From contig NZ_CADFDK010000012.1 in the NCBI RefSeq assembly GCF_902832885.1, positions 123,006 through 187,005 on the forward strand: a stretch of 64,000 nt of DNA, in the 5' to 3' direction. This document shows, piece after piece, positions 53,743 through 62,503 of this stretch. Positions within the stretch are counted from its first letter, which is position 1; the number at the start of each line of letters is the position of its first letter. Under the pieces are notes generated by a model that worked only from the letters and a program-made list of their open reading frames with translations, did no database searches and had not been told where the DNA came from. The translations under genes and the position numbers were made by a program. The stretch comes from Burkholderia seminalis DSM 23518 (GTDB lineage: Bacteria > Pseudomonadota > Gammaproteobacteria > Burkholderiales > Burkholderiaceae).

Positions 53743-55050
53743 TCACGCCGGCGCATCGAGGTCGGCGCTGCGCGCGGGCACGAACGCGACCGCGACGATC
53801 GACAGCGCGATGCCGGCCATCACGTAGTAGGTCGGCGCGAGCGGCGTGCCCGTGACCTTGATCAGCCACGTGACGATGAACTGCCCGAAGCCGCCGAACA
53901 GCATCACCGCGACGTTGTATGCGATCGACAGCCCGGTCGAGCGCACGTTGGCCGGGAACAGCTCGGCGATCATCGCGCCGAACGGCCCGTAGTAGCCCGC
54001 GAGCGTCACCGACAGCACGGCCTGCACCGCGATCAGCCGCCCGATGCTCGGCGCCGCGTCGAGCCACGCGAACAGCGGATACATCAGCGCGAGCGTCAGC
54101 ACCAGCGACCACAGCGACAGCCCCTTGCGGCCGATGCGGTCGGACCATGCGCCCGCGACCGGCGACAACACCATCAGCAGCAGGTTGCCGACGATGACCG
54201 CGTAGAACGATTCCGCGTACGGCAGCTTCAGCTGTTTCACCGCGAAGGTCGGCAGATAGCTGATCAGCACGTAGATCGTCACCGTCAGCGCGATCACCGA
54301 GCCGAGCCCGCACAGCACCTCGCGCGGGTGGCGCGTGAACACTTCGCCGAGCGTCGCGCGGCGCGCGCTCTGCTGCGCATGCAGGAACGCCTCGGAATCG
54401 GCGAGATGGCGGCGGATGTAGAAGCCGATCGGGCCGATCAGGAGCCCGAGGACGAACGGCACGCGCCAGCCCCAGCTGCGCAGCGCGTCGTGCGACAGCC
54501 CGCGCGTGACGGCCGCGCCGACGAGCGCGCCGATCAGCAGCGCGGCCGCCTGGCTCGCCATCTGCCAGCTGCCGTAGAAGCCGCGTTTCGAGAACGGCGC
54601 GGCTTCGATCAGCAGCGCCGTCGCGCTGCCGAATTCGCCGCCCGCGGAAAAGCCCTGCAGCAGCCGGCCGAGCACGATCAGGATCGGGCCGCCGATGCCG
54701 ATCGCCGCATAGGGCGGCGCGATCGCGAGCAGGAAGATGCCGGCGGTCATCAGCAGGATCACGAGCGACAGCGCGGCCTTGCGGCCCGCGCGATCCGCGT
54801 ACAGCCCGAACACGATGCCGCCGATCGGGCGCATGAAGAACGCGACGCCGAACGTCGCGGTGGTGAGGAGCAGCGACGAGTATTCGCTGGAGGTCGGGAA
54901 GAACAGCTCGGCGATCACGACGGTCATGAAGCCGAACACCGTGAAGTCGTACCACTCGAGCGCGTTGCCGATCACGGCGGCGGCCACCGCGCGGCGGTTC
55001 AGCGCACGCTCGGGCCGCACCGTTTTGGTTGAATTCGCAATCGTCGCCAT
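53743..55050 (-). CDS. MFS transporter, metabolite:H+ symporter (MHS) type
   Basis: Inner-membrane symporter of 435 residues with 12 predicted segments. The MHS subfamily (KgtP, ProP, CitA, ShiA) is indicated by VIGNALEWYDFTVFGFMTVV near the start, FFMRPIGGIVFGLYADRAGR and LLQGFSAGGEFGSA. The substrate is not readable; organic acids such as alpha-ketoglutarate or citrate, or betaine-like solutes, are candidates. It is a single-gene unit. Confidence 0.9.
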   Translation of the reverse strand: MATIANSTKTVRPERALNRRAVAAAVIGNALEWYDFTVFGFMTVVIAELFFPTSSEYSSLLLTTATFGVAFFMRPIGGIVFGLYADRAGRKAALSLVILLMTAGIFLLAIAPPYAAIGIGGPILIVLGRLLQGFSAGGEFGSATALLIEAAPFSKRGFYGSWQMASQAAALLIGALVGAAVTRGLSHDALRSWGWRVPFVLGLLIGPIGFYIRRHLADSEAFLHAQQSARRATLGEVFTRHPREVLCGLGSVIALTVTIYVLISYLPTFAVKQLKLPYAESFYAVIVGNLLLMVLSPVAGAWSDRIGRKGLSLWSLVLTLALMYPLFAWLDAAPSIGRLIAVQAVLSVTLAGYYGPFGAMIAELFPANVRSTGLSIAYNVAVMLFGGFGQFIVTWLIKVTGTPLAPTYYVMAGIALSIVAVAFVPARSADLDAPA

Positions 55051-55159
55051 GCGTGTGTCGTCCTCGTGAATTCACCGTATCGGGCGGCGCGTCGCGCGGG
55101 TGGGCCGCGGCGCGCAGGTTTGCAGCGAGTGTAGAAAGCGACGGAACCGTTTTCAAGCA

Positions 55160-55195
55160 ATAAAAAACGCCCGCCATCGTTCGACGGCGGGCGTT
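55160..55195 (-). terminator. Intrinsic terminator of the HiPIP gene
   Basis: On the minus strand AACGCCCGCC and GGCGGGCGTT form a 10-bp stem (extended by TCG/CGA pairs) followed by TTTTTTATTG. It lies 46 bp after the stop. Confidence 0.9.
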
Positions 55196-55241
55196 GTGCG
55201 GTTTTCGCCACAATGCGGCATCGCACGATGCCGCACGGGCC

Positions 55242-55553
55242 TCAACCCATCTTCGAGAAGGCGCTGCACCAGCCCTTCGCCGACACCTGCTTGCCGGGGA
55301 AGGCGCCGCACGGGCCCGAAGCCGAGCCCTTCTTGCCCTGGTACAGCATGCAGGCCGCGCAATCCTGGCCCGCGGCGTATTTCGGGTACTTCGTCTTGTC
55401 GACCTTGGTGGCATCGGCCTTGTAGCCGAGCGCCACGGCGGTCGGATCCGTCTCCGACAGCATCGGCGCATCGGCCAGCGCTTCGCGCGACAGCGCCAGC
55501 GCGGACACGGCACCAATGCTCGTAATCAGGAAACTCCGACGGGATGTTTTCAT
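55242..55553 (-). CDS. High-potential iron-sulfur protein (HiPIP)
   Basis: Small periplasmic electron carrier with one [4Fe-4S] cluster, 103 residues. A twin-arginine signal (SRRSFLITSIGAVSALALS) means it is exported folded. The four ligands are in the pattern QDCAACMLYQG, then SGPCGAFPGK and GWCSAF. It has its own terminator and probably its own promoter. Redox partners cannot be deduced from the neighbours. Confidence 0.95.
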   Translation of the reverse strand: MKTSRRSFLITSIGAVSALALSREALADAPMLSETDPTAVALGYKADATKVDKTKYPKYAAGQDCAACMLYQGKKGSASGPCGAFPGKQVSAKGWCSAFSKMG

Positions 55554-55690
55554 GGGGGACTCGCTCCAACGTTATCGATTTGAAAGCTGTTCTGGCGACA
55601 GCCGTTCGACAGAATAACGCTCAAGCGAATAAATGTGCGCGCCGAAATTCCGGAGATAAGGGATTTCGCACTGCCGTCACGCGCGCCGCG

Positions 55691-56800
55691 TCAACGGCGG
55701 GCGGTCATCTCTCCCACACGCTGCGCGAGCGCGAGCGACGCGGTGAGCCCCGGCGACTCGATGCCGAACAGGTTCACGAGCCCGCGCACGCCATGCTGCG
55801 CGGCGCCCTGCACGATGAAATCGGCCGGCGGCTCGCCGGGCCCCGCGAGCTTCGGCCGGATGCCCGCGTACGCCGGCTGCAGCGCGCCGTCGGGCAGGCC
55901 CGGCCAGAACGCGCGAATCGACGCGTAGAACGCGCCCGCGCGCGCCGGATCGACTTCGTAGCGCAGCGAATCGCACCACTCGACGTCCGGGCCGAAGCGC
56001 GCCTGCCCGCCGAGATCGAGCGTCAGGTGCACGCCGAGCCCCGCGCGATCGGGCATCGGGTAGATCAGGTGCGAGAACGGCGCGCGGCCCGACAGGCTGA
56101 AGTAATTGCCGCGCGCGAGATAGAGCGGCGGCACCCAGCGCGGGTCGAGCCCGTGCGTGCGGCGCGCGAGCGCCTGCGCGCCGAGCCCCGCGCTGTTGAT
56201 CACGCATGCGGCCTCGATCTCGGTCGGCGCGTCGCCGCCCGTGCGCACGACGAAGCGCCCGCCGCGCAGCACGTCGATCGATTCGACCGGGGATTTCAAC
56301 GCGCACATCGCGCCGTCGCGCTGCGCGTCGCCGAGCAGCGCGAGCATCAGCTGGTGGCTGTCGACGATGCCCGTCGACGGCGAGAACAGCGCCTCCACGC
56401 ATTCGAGCGCGGGCTCGAGCGTCTGCGCCTCGGCACGCGTGAGCGGCAGCAGGTCGAGCACGCCGTTTTCGACCGCGCGCGCGGCGATCGCCTTCAGCTG
56501 CTTCACCTGCGCGGCGCTCGTCGCGACGAGCAGCTTGCCCGCACGCCGGTGCGGCACGTGATGCGTTTCGCAGAATTCGTACAGCATGTCGCGGCCATGC
56601 ACGCACGACGTCGCCTTCAGCGACCCGCGCGCGTAATAGAGCCCCGCGTGGATCACTTCGCTGTTGCGCGAACTCGTGCCCGTGCCGATCGCGTCGGCCG
56701 CCTCGAGTACGATCGTTTCACGCCCGCGCGCGGCCAGTTCCCGCGCGATCGCCAGACCGACGACGCCCGCGCCGATCACGACACAATCCATCTGCTCCAT
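55691..56800 (-). CDS. LhgO-like FAD-dependent oxidoreductase
   Basis: Flavoprotein of the DAO fold, 369 residues, close to L-2-hydroxyglutarate oxidase/dehydrogenase. The FAD site is [40 protein letters not shown] and GTGIVDSH-like [18 protein letters not shown] fit LhgO. C-terminal [20 protein letters not shown] completes FAD binding. The gene stands alone; 2-hydroxyglutarate as substrate is likely but not certain. Confidence 0.88.
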   Translation of the reverse strand: MEQMDCVVIGAGVVGLAIARELAARGRETIVLEAADAIGTGTSSRNSEVIHAGLYYARGSLKATSCVHGRDMLYEFCETHHVPHRRAGKLLVATSAAQVKQLKAIAARAVENGVLDLLPLTRAEAQTLEPALECVEALFSPSTGIVDSHQLMLALLGDAQRDGAMCALKSPVESIDVLRGGRFVVRTGGDAPTEIEAACVINSAGLGAQALARRTHGLDPRWVPPLYLARGNYFSLSGRAPFSHLIYPMPDRAGLGVHLTLDLGGQARFGPDVEWCDSLRYEVDPARAGAFYASIRAFWPGLPDGALQPAYAGIRPKLAGPGEPPADFIVQGAAQHGVRGLVNLFGIESPGLTASLALAQRVGEMTARR

Positions 56801-56959
56801 GACATTTCGCGCCGCTAACGCGTCGAAGGGGGAGAAGAGAATTGTACGTCCCGGTTCATTCGCTTGCCGAACCCGGTTGCATCGCGTCGCGACGGGGCCG
56901 CCGGCGGAGCGGCGGCGCGTGCAGCGCGCCCACCCCGCGGCCGTGCACGCGCCAGCGCG

Positions 56960-57940
56960 TCAGAAGCCGATCGGCCGGCGCTTCTGGGCGCCTTCGTCCG
57001 CGCGGATGTCGTGCGGCCCGATCGCGTCGCGGCCGTCGAGCCGTGCGGCGCCGAAGGCGTGCAGCAGCGCGCGGCGCATCGTGCGCGGCGGCGTCGCGGC
57101 CAGCACGTCGAGCGCGTCGTCGCCGAGCGTGTCGGGGAAGCGCTGCCCCCACGCATGCGACGTGCGGATCTCGTCGTAGATCGTCTGCGCGATCCGGCGC
57201 GCGCCGGCCGCATCGGGCGGCGCGATCTCGTAGACGTTCATCCGGTTGAGCAGCGGCTCCGGAATCGCCTGCGCGTCGTTCGCGGTCGCGATCCAGATCA
57301 CATTGCCCGCATTGATCGGCACTTCCGCGAATTCGTCGACGAACGCGCGCGCCGTGTCGTGCTCGAGCAACGCGTACAGCGCGCCGAGCGGATCGTATTG
57401 CGCATCGCTGCCGGCCTTGTCGATCTCGTCGACCGCGATCACCGGGTTCGCGTAGCTGCCGTTCACGAGCGCCTCGAACACCTTGCCGGGCTTCGCGTTC
57501 TTCCATTGCGACGACGCGCCCGACAGGATCCAGCCGGCCGTCAGCGAACTCATCGGCACGTAGTGGTACGCGGTGCCGAGCAGGTGCGCGAGCGCCTTCG
57601 CGAAATGCGTCTTGCCGATCCCGGGCGGCCCGAGCAGCAGGATCGGCATCAGTTCGAGCCGGTCGTCCGTTTCGAGGCACAGCGCGACCTGCTTGCGCAC
57701 GTCGTCGAGCGGCTCGCCGAAATTCGGCAATGCTTCGCCGAGCTCATCGAACGACGGCATCCGGTTCGGCTTCACGCAGAAGCGCAGATTCCCCGTCTTG
57801 AGCATCCGCTCGTAAGTGGCGCGCAGTGCGTCGCTCGCGCTCTCGTTCAGGTCGCTCAGCGCCGTCTCGACCTGCTCGAGGTCGTACACCGTGCTGAAGG
57901 AGGCCACCGCCAGTTCATGTTTCACCATCGCCGTCGTCAT
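56960..57940 (-). CDS. Stand-alone Lon-like AAA+ ATPase
   Basis: Cytoplasmic AAA+ ATPase of 326 residues. After an N-terminal helical region (1-95) comes Walker A LLGPPGIGKTHFAKALA (104-111 core), Walker B NPVIAVDEIDKA (Asp171, Glu172), sensor 1 IATAND (Asn221) and the likely arginine finger in LLNRMNVYEI (Arg233). The ATPase core resembles Lon protease, but there is no protease domain. No VWA or protease partner gene lies nearby. The client is unknown. Confidence 0.88.
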   Translation of the reverse strand: MTTAMVKHELAVASFSTVYDLEQVETALSDLNESASDALRATYERMLKTGNLRFCVKPNRMPSFDELGEALPNFGEPLDDVRKQVALCLETDDRLELMPILLLGPPGIGKTHFAKALAHLLGTAYHYVPMSSLTAGWILSGASSQWKNAKPGKVFEALVNGSYANPVIAVDEIDKAGSDAQYDPLGALYALLEHDTARAFVDEFAEVPINAGNVIWIATANDAQAIPEPLLNRMNVYEIAPPDAAGARRIAQTIYDEIRTSHAWGQRFPDTLGDDALDVLAATPPRTMRRALLHAFGAARLDGRDAIGPHDIRADEGAQKRRPIGF

Positions 57941-58169
57941 ACCAACCTCGCTGCACTTGCCATCACATGATCATCAGACCCTTACGATTTCAGTGTAGCG
58001 ATCCCGCATCACCGCGCAAGCAAGCAGCCGGGCGAGTCTGCTGCTAACACCTCGCGCGCGCTGCACGGCCGCGCGCCGCGGCGTATGATCGTCGGTTCCC
58101 CCACCCGCCGCGCCGGCGTTGCCGACGGCGCCCGCGCGGCGCGTCGCCCGATGGCCCGAAGGTATGCCG

Positions 58170-58889
58170 ATGTCCGTCCCCACTGCTTCCCCGCGCGTTC
58201 ATGCCGATGCGATCGACGCCGTCGACGCGGCGCTCACGTCGCGCCGCGCGATCCGCGCCTTCCTGCCGACGCCCGTGCCGCGCGACACGCTCGAGGCGAT
58301 CCTCGAAGCCGCGAGCCGCGCGCCGTCGGGCACCAACATCCAGCCGTGGCGCGTGTACGTCGCGACGGGCGCCACGCGCGATGCGCTCGCCGCCGCGCTG
58401 ACCGCGGCGCACGACGATCCCGCGCGCGACGAGAAATACGTCGCCGAATACGACTACTACCCGCGCGAATGGGTGTCGCCGTATGTCGACCGGCGCCGCA
58501 AGGTCGGCTGGGACCTGTACGGGCTGTTGAACATCGGCCGCGACGAGAAGGCGCGCATGCACGCGCAGCATGCGCGCAACTTCCGTTTCTTCGATGCGCC
58601 GGTCGCGCTGTTCTTCACGCTCGACCGCGTGATGACGCACGGCGCGTGGCTCGATTGCGGGATGTTCCTGCAGGGCGTGATGACGGCCGCGCGCGCACGC
58701 GGGCTCGACACCTGCCCGCAGGCCGCGTTCGTGCCGTTTCACCGGATCATCGCCGAGCACCTCGGCATTCCCGCCAACGAACAGTTCGTCTGCGGGATGT
58801 CGCTCGGCCACGCGGACCCCGACGCGATCGAGAACCGCCTCGTCACCGAGCGCGCGCCCGTCGCCGAGTTCGCGCGCTTCTTCGCTTGA
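58170..58889 (+). CDS. Nitroreductase family protein
   Basis: FMN-dependent nitroreductase-fold oxidoreductase of 239 residues. FMN-binding landmarks are LTSRRAIRAFLPTPVPRD and SRAPSGTNIQPWRVYV, with GLDTCPQAAF and FVCGMSLGHAD in the C-terminal half. ATG 58170 is chosen because GAAGGT lies six bases upstream; ATG 58164 is two codons earlier. The physiological substrate is unknown. It is divergent from the AAA+ ATPase across 229 bp. Confidence 0.92.
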   Translation: MSVPTASPRVHADAIDAVDAALTSRRAIRAFLPTPVPRDTLEAILEAASRAPSGTNIQPWRVYVATGATRDALAAALTAAHDDPARDEKYVAEYDYYPREWVSPYVDRRRKVGWDLYGLLNIGRDEKARMHAQHARNFRFFDAPVALFFTLDRVMTHGAWLDCGMFLQGVMTAARARGLDTCPQAAFVPFHRIIAEHLGIPANEQFVCGMSLGHADPDAIENRLVTERAPVAEFARFFA

Positions 58890-59035
58890 AAACGCGTGCG
58901 GCGGCCCTACCTTTCCGGCAGGACCGCATCGTGCGGCGAACCTGTCGCCGCCTGTCCTGTCACATCACGATCGAAATCGATCGGGCGTAAGATGTGCGTC
59001 CGTTCCCCGTTATCGCGCGTTTCCGGAGACGTTTC

Positions 59036-59524
59036 ATGCTGAAACACGGCCTGGCCGTCCTGCTTGCGAGCGTCGCGCTCGCCGCCCATGCGCAAAGCCC
59101 CGCGCCGGCCTCCGTCGCGTGGGAGATCCAGGTGGTGCGCGACGGTCAGACGATCGACACGTTCCAGCAGCGCACCACCGTCGGTCAGAGCCGCACGGAT
59201 ACCCATCGTTATCCGTCCGCCGTGCCGGTCGGCTGCGGCAATGCCGCGCGCGTCGTGCCGGCCGAGCGCACGCGTTCGGTCACCGTCGCGCCGCTCGCCG
59301 TCGATGCCGGTGCGAACACGGTGTCGCTCGCGCTCGACGTGCAGGAAACACTCGACGACGAAAACGCGACGCGCAGCGATCCGTGCATACCGGCGTCGCC
59401 GCGGCAGATCGTCGCGAGCCATCCCGGCCTGTCGGTCGGCGGCGATGCGTGGACCGACTGGACGCTCGTCGAGCAGCATCCGCACCTCGTGTACCGCGTG
59501 CGTGCGCACGTCGCGAAGGACTGA
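59036..59524 (+). CDS. Secreted protein of unknown function (162 aa)
   Basis: I do not recognise the family. It has a signal peptide (MLKHGLAVLLASVALAAHA-QSP) and a mature part of about 140 residues rich in alternating hydrophobic strands (ASVAWEIQVVRDGQTIDTFQ, SVTVAPLAVDAGANTVSLAL). This suggests a small periplasmic beta domain. Two Cys (in PVGCGN and SDPCIPAS) may form a disulfide. ATG 59036 has GGAG upstream. It ends 5 bp before the phosphodiesterase gene, so the two are probably co-transcribed. Confidence 0.75.
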   Translation: MLKHGLAVLLASVALAAHAQSPAPASVAWEIQVVRDGQTIDTFQQRTTVGQSRTDTHRYPSAVPVGCGNAARVVPAERTRSVTVAPLAVDAGANTVSLALDVQETLDDENATRSDPCIPASPRQIVASHPGLSVGGDAWTDWTLVEQHPHLVYRVRAHVAKD

Positions 59525-59529
59525 GCGTC

Positions 59530-60345
59530 ATGTCCGCCGACGCCCTGTCCCTGCCGTTCGCCGAACCGCACGCCGCGCCCGACGAAATCACCGCGGTCAG
59601 CTGGAACCTGCACAAGGGCCGCTCGCCGCTCGGCTTCACCGCGTGGAACGCGATGCGCAACTGGATGCAGTCGACGCACGCCGACGTGTATTTCCTGCAG
59701 GAAGCGATGGCGCGCCGCATGCCGCGCCCCGTGCTCGCGCCCGGCTTCGGTGCGCAGATGGACGACGCGGTCGACGACGTGTGGCATTGCCAGGCCACCG
59801 AGATCGCGCATGCGCTCGACTGGCAGATCGCGCTCGGGCCGAACGTCTTCAAGCCATCGTGGCGGCACGGCAACGCGATCCTGTCGCCGCACCCGCTCGA
59901 CCTCGGCGGCCGCTGGGACATCTCCGCGCACCGCTTCGAGCGGCGCGGGCTGCTCGTCGCGCGCGCGACGCTCGCGGGCGCGCGCCCGGTCACGCTGCTG
60001 TGCGCGCACCTCGCGCTCACGCGCGCCGCGCGGCTGCGCCAGATGCACTGGATCGCGCACTGGATCGTGCGCAACGCGGGCGACGGCCCGCTGATGCTCG
60101 CCGGCGACTTCAACGACTGGCGCAACGACTCGGTCGCGCTGTTCGGCGAGATCGGGATGTCCGAGGTCGCGACGCTGCTCGGCGAATCGGGCCGCACGTT
60201 CCCCGCGTTCTCGCCGGCGCTCGCGCTCGACAAGATGTTCGTGCGCGGCCTGACGCCGCTCGAATGGCGCGCGCCGTCCGGCGAGGCCGCGTGGCTGTCC
60301 GACCACCTGCCGTACATCGCGCGCCTGCGGCTCGATCCGCAATAG
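59530..60345 (+). CDS. Endonuclease/exonuclease/phosphatase (EEP) family protein
   Basis: Metal-dependent phosphodiesterase-fold protein of 271 residues. Active-site motifs are ITAVSWNLHKGRS, VYFLQEA (metal Glu), LLCAHLALT, LAGDFNDWRND and WLSDHLPY (general His). It resembles YbhP-type proteins of unknown substrate; no signal peptide is seen. It lies 5 bp after the secreted-protein gene and 97 bp before the LysE exporter. Confidence 0.88.
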   Translation: MSADALSLPFAEPHAAPDEITAVSWNLHKGRSPLGFTAWNAMRNWMQSTHADVYFLQEAMARRMPRPVLAPGFGAQMDDAVDDVWHCQATEIAHALDWQIALGPNVFKPSWRHGNAILSPHPLDLGGRWDISAHRFERRGLLVARATLAGARPVTLLCAHLALTRAARLRQMHWIAHWIVRNAGDGPLMLAGDFNDWRNDSVALFGEIGMSEVATLLGESGRTFPAFSPALALDKMFVRGLTPLEWRAPSGEAAWLSDHLPYIARLRLDPQ

Positions 60346-60442
60346 CGGCCCGCTCGCGCGCCGCCGAAGCGCGGCCGCGCCGCGCGCGCTACAGTAACGG
60401 CTTGCCCATTCCGCCCTCGCCCCGCCGCCGGGCCGCGCCGCC

Positions 60443-61090
60443 ATGACCTACCTGCCGATCCTGCTGCAGATCGCCGTCGTCTACCTCGTCGCGGCGATCA
60501 CGCCCGGCCCGAATTTCTTCATGATTTCGCAACTGTCGCTCGCCGGCCGGCGCAGCCTGGGCGCCGCGTCGGCGCTCGGCGTCGGCACCGCGTCGGTCGC
60601 GTGGGCGACGCTCGCGATGCTCGGTCTCGCGGCCGTGCTGCACCAGGTCGAATGGCTGTACGAGGCGATCCGGATCGGCGGCGCCGTGTATCTCGTGTAT
60701 TTCGGCTTGAAACTGCTGCGCGCGGGCGTGCGCCGCGACGCGGCGCCGGTCGACGCGCCGGACGCCGCCGCGCCGCAGGCCGCGCCGCAGGCGCGCGACT
60801 ACCTGCGCGCGTACCGCAGCGGCCTGTTCACGTGCCTGACGAACCCGAAGTCGTGCGCGTTCTGGACCAGCGTGTTCGCGGCGATGCTGCCCGCGCACGT
60901 GCCGCTGTGGTTCGACGGCGCGGTGCTGGTGACGATCGGCGTGCTGTCGGCCGGCTGGTATTCGTGCGTCGCGTACCTGTTCGCGAGCCCGCGCGCGCAG
61001 CGCGGCTACCGGCGCGTGCGGCGCCCGCTCGACGCGCTGTGCGGCGTCGCGCTCGTCGGCCTCGGCGCGAAACTCGCGGCCGATCGCTGA
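60443..61090 (+). CDS. LysE/RhtB-family amino-acid exporter
   Basis: Inner-membrane exporter of 215 residues with about six segments. The family signature is VYLVAAITPGPNFFMISQLS near the N-terminus; NPKSCAFWTSVFAAML is the second conserved region. Substrates in this family are amino acids or homoserine lactones; none can be assigned here. Confidence 0.9.
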   Translation: MTYLPILLQIAVVYLVAAITPGPNFFMISQLSLAGRRSLGAASALGVGTASVAWATLAMLGLAAVLHQVEWLYEAIRIGGAVYLVYFGLKLLRAGVRRDAAPVDAPDAAAPQAAPQARDYLRAYRSGLFTCLTNPKSCAFWTSVFAAMLPAHVPLWFDGAVLVTIGVLSAGWYSCVAYLFASPRAQRGYRRVRRPLDALCGVALVGLGAKLAADR

Positions 61091-61165
61091 AAGCTCGTTG
61101 CAAGCATTTGTTGCGCCAAATCCGCGCAGCCGCGGGGGTCAAGCCCGCGATCGGCGTCAACAGGG

Positions 61166-61277
61166 TAAAATAACGAGTTCCTCAAACGTCTGTCATCGAG
61201 AAGGCGCGTGTCCGACGCGCCGGCCGGCCGATCCAGGATCGGGCCGTCGCACTCGGTTTTTTTGCCCGTTTTTGGGC
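61166..61277 (+). promoter_or_regulatory. Structured fpr leader with stem-loops and a T7 run
   Basis: A TAAAAT -10 candidate (61166-61171) lacks a clear -35. Downstream are GGCGCGT-N5-ACGCGCC (61203-61221), GGCCGATCC-A-GGATCGGGCC (61226-61245), seven Ts (61257-61263) and GCCC-N6-GGGC (61264-61277). The fpr start is 40 bp further. This could be an attenuator or the terminator of the LysE gene. Confidence 0.4.
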
Positions 61278-61317
61278 CCGTTACACGCGTTCGCCACGCG
61301 CGTCCGTTTTCAAAGCC

Positions 61318-62088
61318 ATGAGCAAATACGACACCGCCACCGTCCAATCCGTCCATCACTGGACCGACACGCTGTTCAGCTTCACCTGCACCCGTGAGGC
61401 GAGCCTGCGCTTCAACAACGGCGAATTCACGATGGTCGGCCTCGAGGTCGACGGCAAGCCGCTCGCGCGCGCCTACTCGATCGTCAGCCCGAACTACGAA
61501 GAGCATCTCGAATTCTTCAGCATCAAGGTGCAGAACGGCCCGCTGACGTCGCGCCTGCAGCACCTGAAGGTGGGCGACACCGTGCTGATCGGCAAGAAGC
61601 CGACGGGCACGCTGGTCGCCGACAACCTGCTGCCGGGCAAGACGCTGTGGATGCTGTCGACGGGCACGGGCCTCGCGCCGTTCATGTCGATCATCCGCGA
61701 TCCGGAGATCTACGAGCGCTTCGACAAGGTGATCCTGACGCACACGTGCCGCCTGAAGGGCGAGCTCGCGTACATGGACTACATCAAGCACGACCTGCCG
61801 GGCCACGAGTACCTCGGCGACATCATCAAGGAAAAGCTCGTCTACTACCCGACGGTCACGCGCGAAGCGTTCGACAACGAGGGCCGGATCACCGACCTGA
61901 TCGCGACGGGCAAGCTGTTCACGGATCTCGACGTCCCGCCGTTCTCGCCGGAAAACGACCGCGTGATGCTGTGCGGCAGCACCGCGATGCTGAAGGACAC
62001 GACCGACCTGCTGAAGCAGGCCGGCCTCGTCGAAGGCAAGAACAGCGCACCGGGCCACTACGTGATCGAGCGCGCGTTCGTGGACTGA
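61318..62088 (+). CDS. fpr: Ferredoxin-NADP(+) reductase
   Basis: FAD enzyme that moves electrons between NADPH and ferredoxin or flavodoxin; 256 residues. The FAD motif is LARAYSIVSPNYEEHLEFFS, with GPLTSRLQHLKVGD. The NADP site is LSTGTGLAPFMSIIRDPE. Near the end comes VMLCGSTAMLKDTTDLL, and the C-terminus is HYVIERAFVD. Such enzymes support iron-sulfur assembly and oxidative-stress defence. It has a long structured leader and a strong terminator. Confidence 0.95.
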   Translation: MSKYDTATVQSVHHWTDTLFSFTCTREASLRFNNGEFTMVGLEVDGKPLARAYSIVSPNYEEHLEFFSIKVQNGPLTSRLQHLKVGDTVLIGKKPTGTLVADNLLPGKTLWMLSTGTGLAPFMSIIRDPEIYERFDKVILTHTCRLKGELAYMDYIKHDLPGHEYLGDIIKEKLVYYPTVTREAFDNEGRITDLIATGKLFTDLDVPPFSPENDRVMLCGSTAMLKDTTDLLKQAGLVEGKNSAPGHYVIERAFVD

Positions 62089-62116
62089 TCAGTCCCCAGA
62101 TTTGCGCATCGTCAAG

Positions 62117-62144
62117 AACCGGAGCAAAAGCTCCGGTTTTTTTT
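62117..62144 (+). terminator. Intrinsic terminator of fpr
   Basis: AACCGGAGC-AAAA-GCTCCGGTT is a perfect 9-bp stem with a tetraloop, ending in eight Ts, 28 bp after the fpr stop. Confidence 0.95.
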
Positions 62145-62270
62145 CGTCCGCACTTGGCGAATTCGTAACAAACTGGGACCATCTCATCTCAAATAGTTAC
62201 ATTTGGATACGTCATCGCCGGGTCGTCGGGTGTCAGTGTTTTTCCTACAACAGGTTCATTCCGATTATTC

Positions 62271-62288
62271 ACATTTACCCTTAAATGT
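62271..62288. promoter_or_regulatory. Perfect palindrome upstream of the kinase promoter
   Basis: ACATTTA-CCCT-TAAATGT is a perfect 7-bp inverted repeat ending 9 bp before the -35 element. This is a typical activator position. Confidence 0.6.
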
Positions 62289-62297
62289 CCGCCCGAC

Positions 62298-62327
62298 ATG
62301 ACCTTTTCGGAAATTTTGAGATATTAT
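62298..62327 (+). promoter_or_regulatory. Sigma-70 type promoter of the kinase/regulator pair
   Basis: ATGACC (62298-62303), an 18-bp spacer and TATTAT (62322-62327) form the best promoter in the gap. It leaves a leader of about 170 nt. Confidence 0.5.
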
Positions 62328-62378
62328 TCGGCGCGCGTGGTTGTCGTTCGAATGAGAGTGGAAGGGTCGGATGCAAGT

Positions 62379-62406
62379 GTTACAAGGTGTAACTTTTGTT
62401 ACCTCG
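62379..62406. promoter_or_regulatory. GTTAC-motif cluster in the kinase leader
   Basis: GTTACA-AGG-TGTAAC is a perfect inverted repeat, and TGTAAC-TTTT-GTTAC adds a third half-site in alternate orientation. It lies about 45-70 bp downstream of the predicted transcription start, so a bound protein would act as a roadblock or the RNA could fold. Confidence 0.55.
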
Positions 62407-62503
62407 GCATGGAGCGATTCTCTGGCGGCGACCGTCATCGAAACGGCAGCCGATTCACGCAGCCAGCCGGTGTCTGAACCGCTTTCTGACAGCAGGGAGA
62501 GTC

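Larger units (their letters stand above)
62145..62503. other. AT-rich leader region of the two-component genes
   Basis: This 359-bp stretch is the most AT-rich in the window. It holds the promoter and two palindromic sites listed separately. I see no credible gene; a 60-codon frame starting at 62102 runs through the fpr terminator. Confidence 0.6.

Noticed and set aside
53735-55516. Long minus-strand frame overlapping the MFS transporter
   Set aside because: Arg/Ala-rich composition in another frame of a clear transporter gene.
62102-62284. 60-codon plus-strand frame after fpr
   Set aside because: It runs through the fpr terminator, has no ribosome site and no protein-like pattern.
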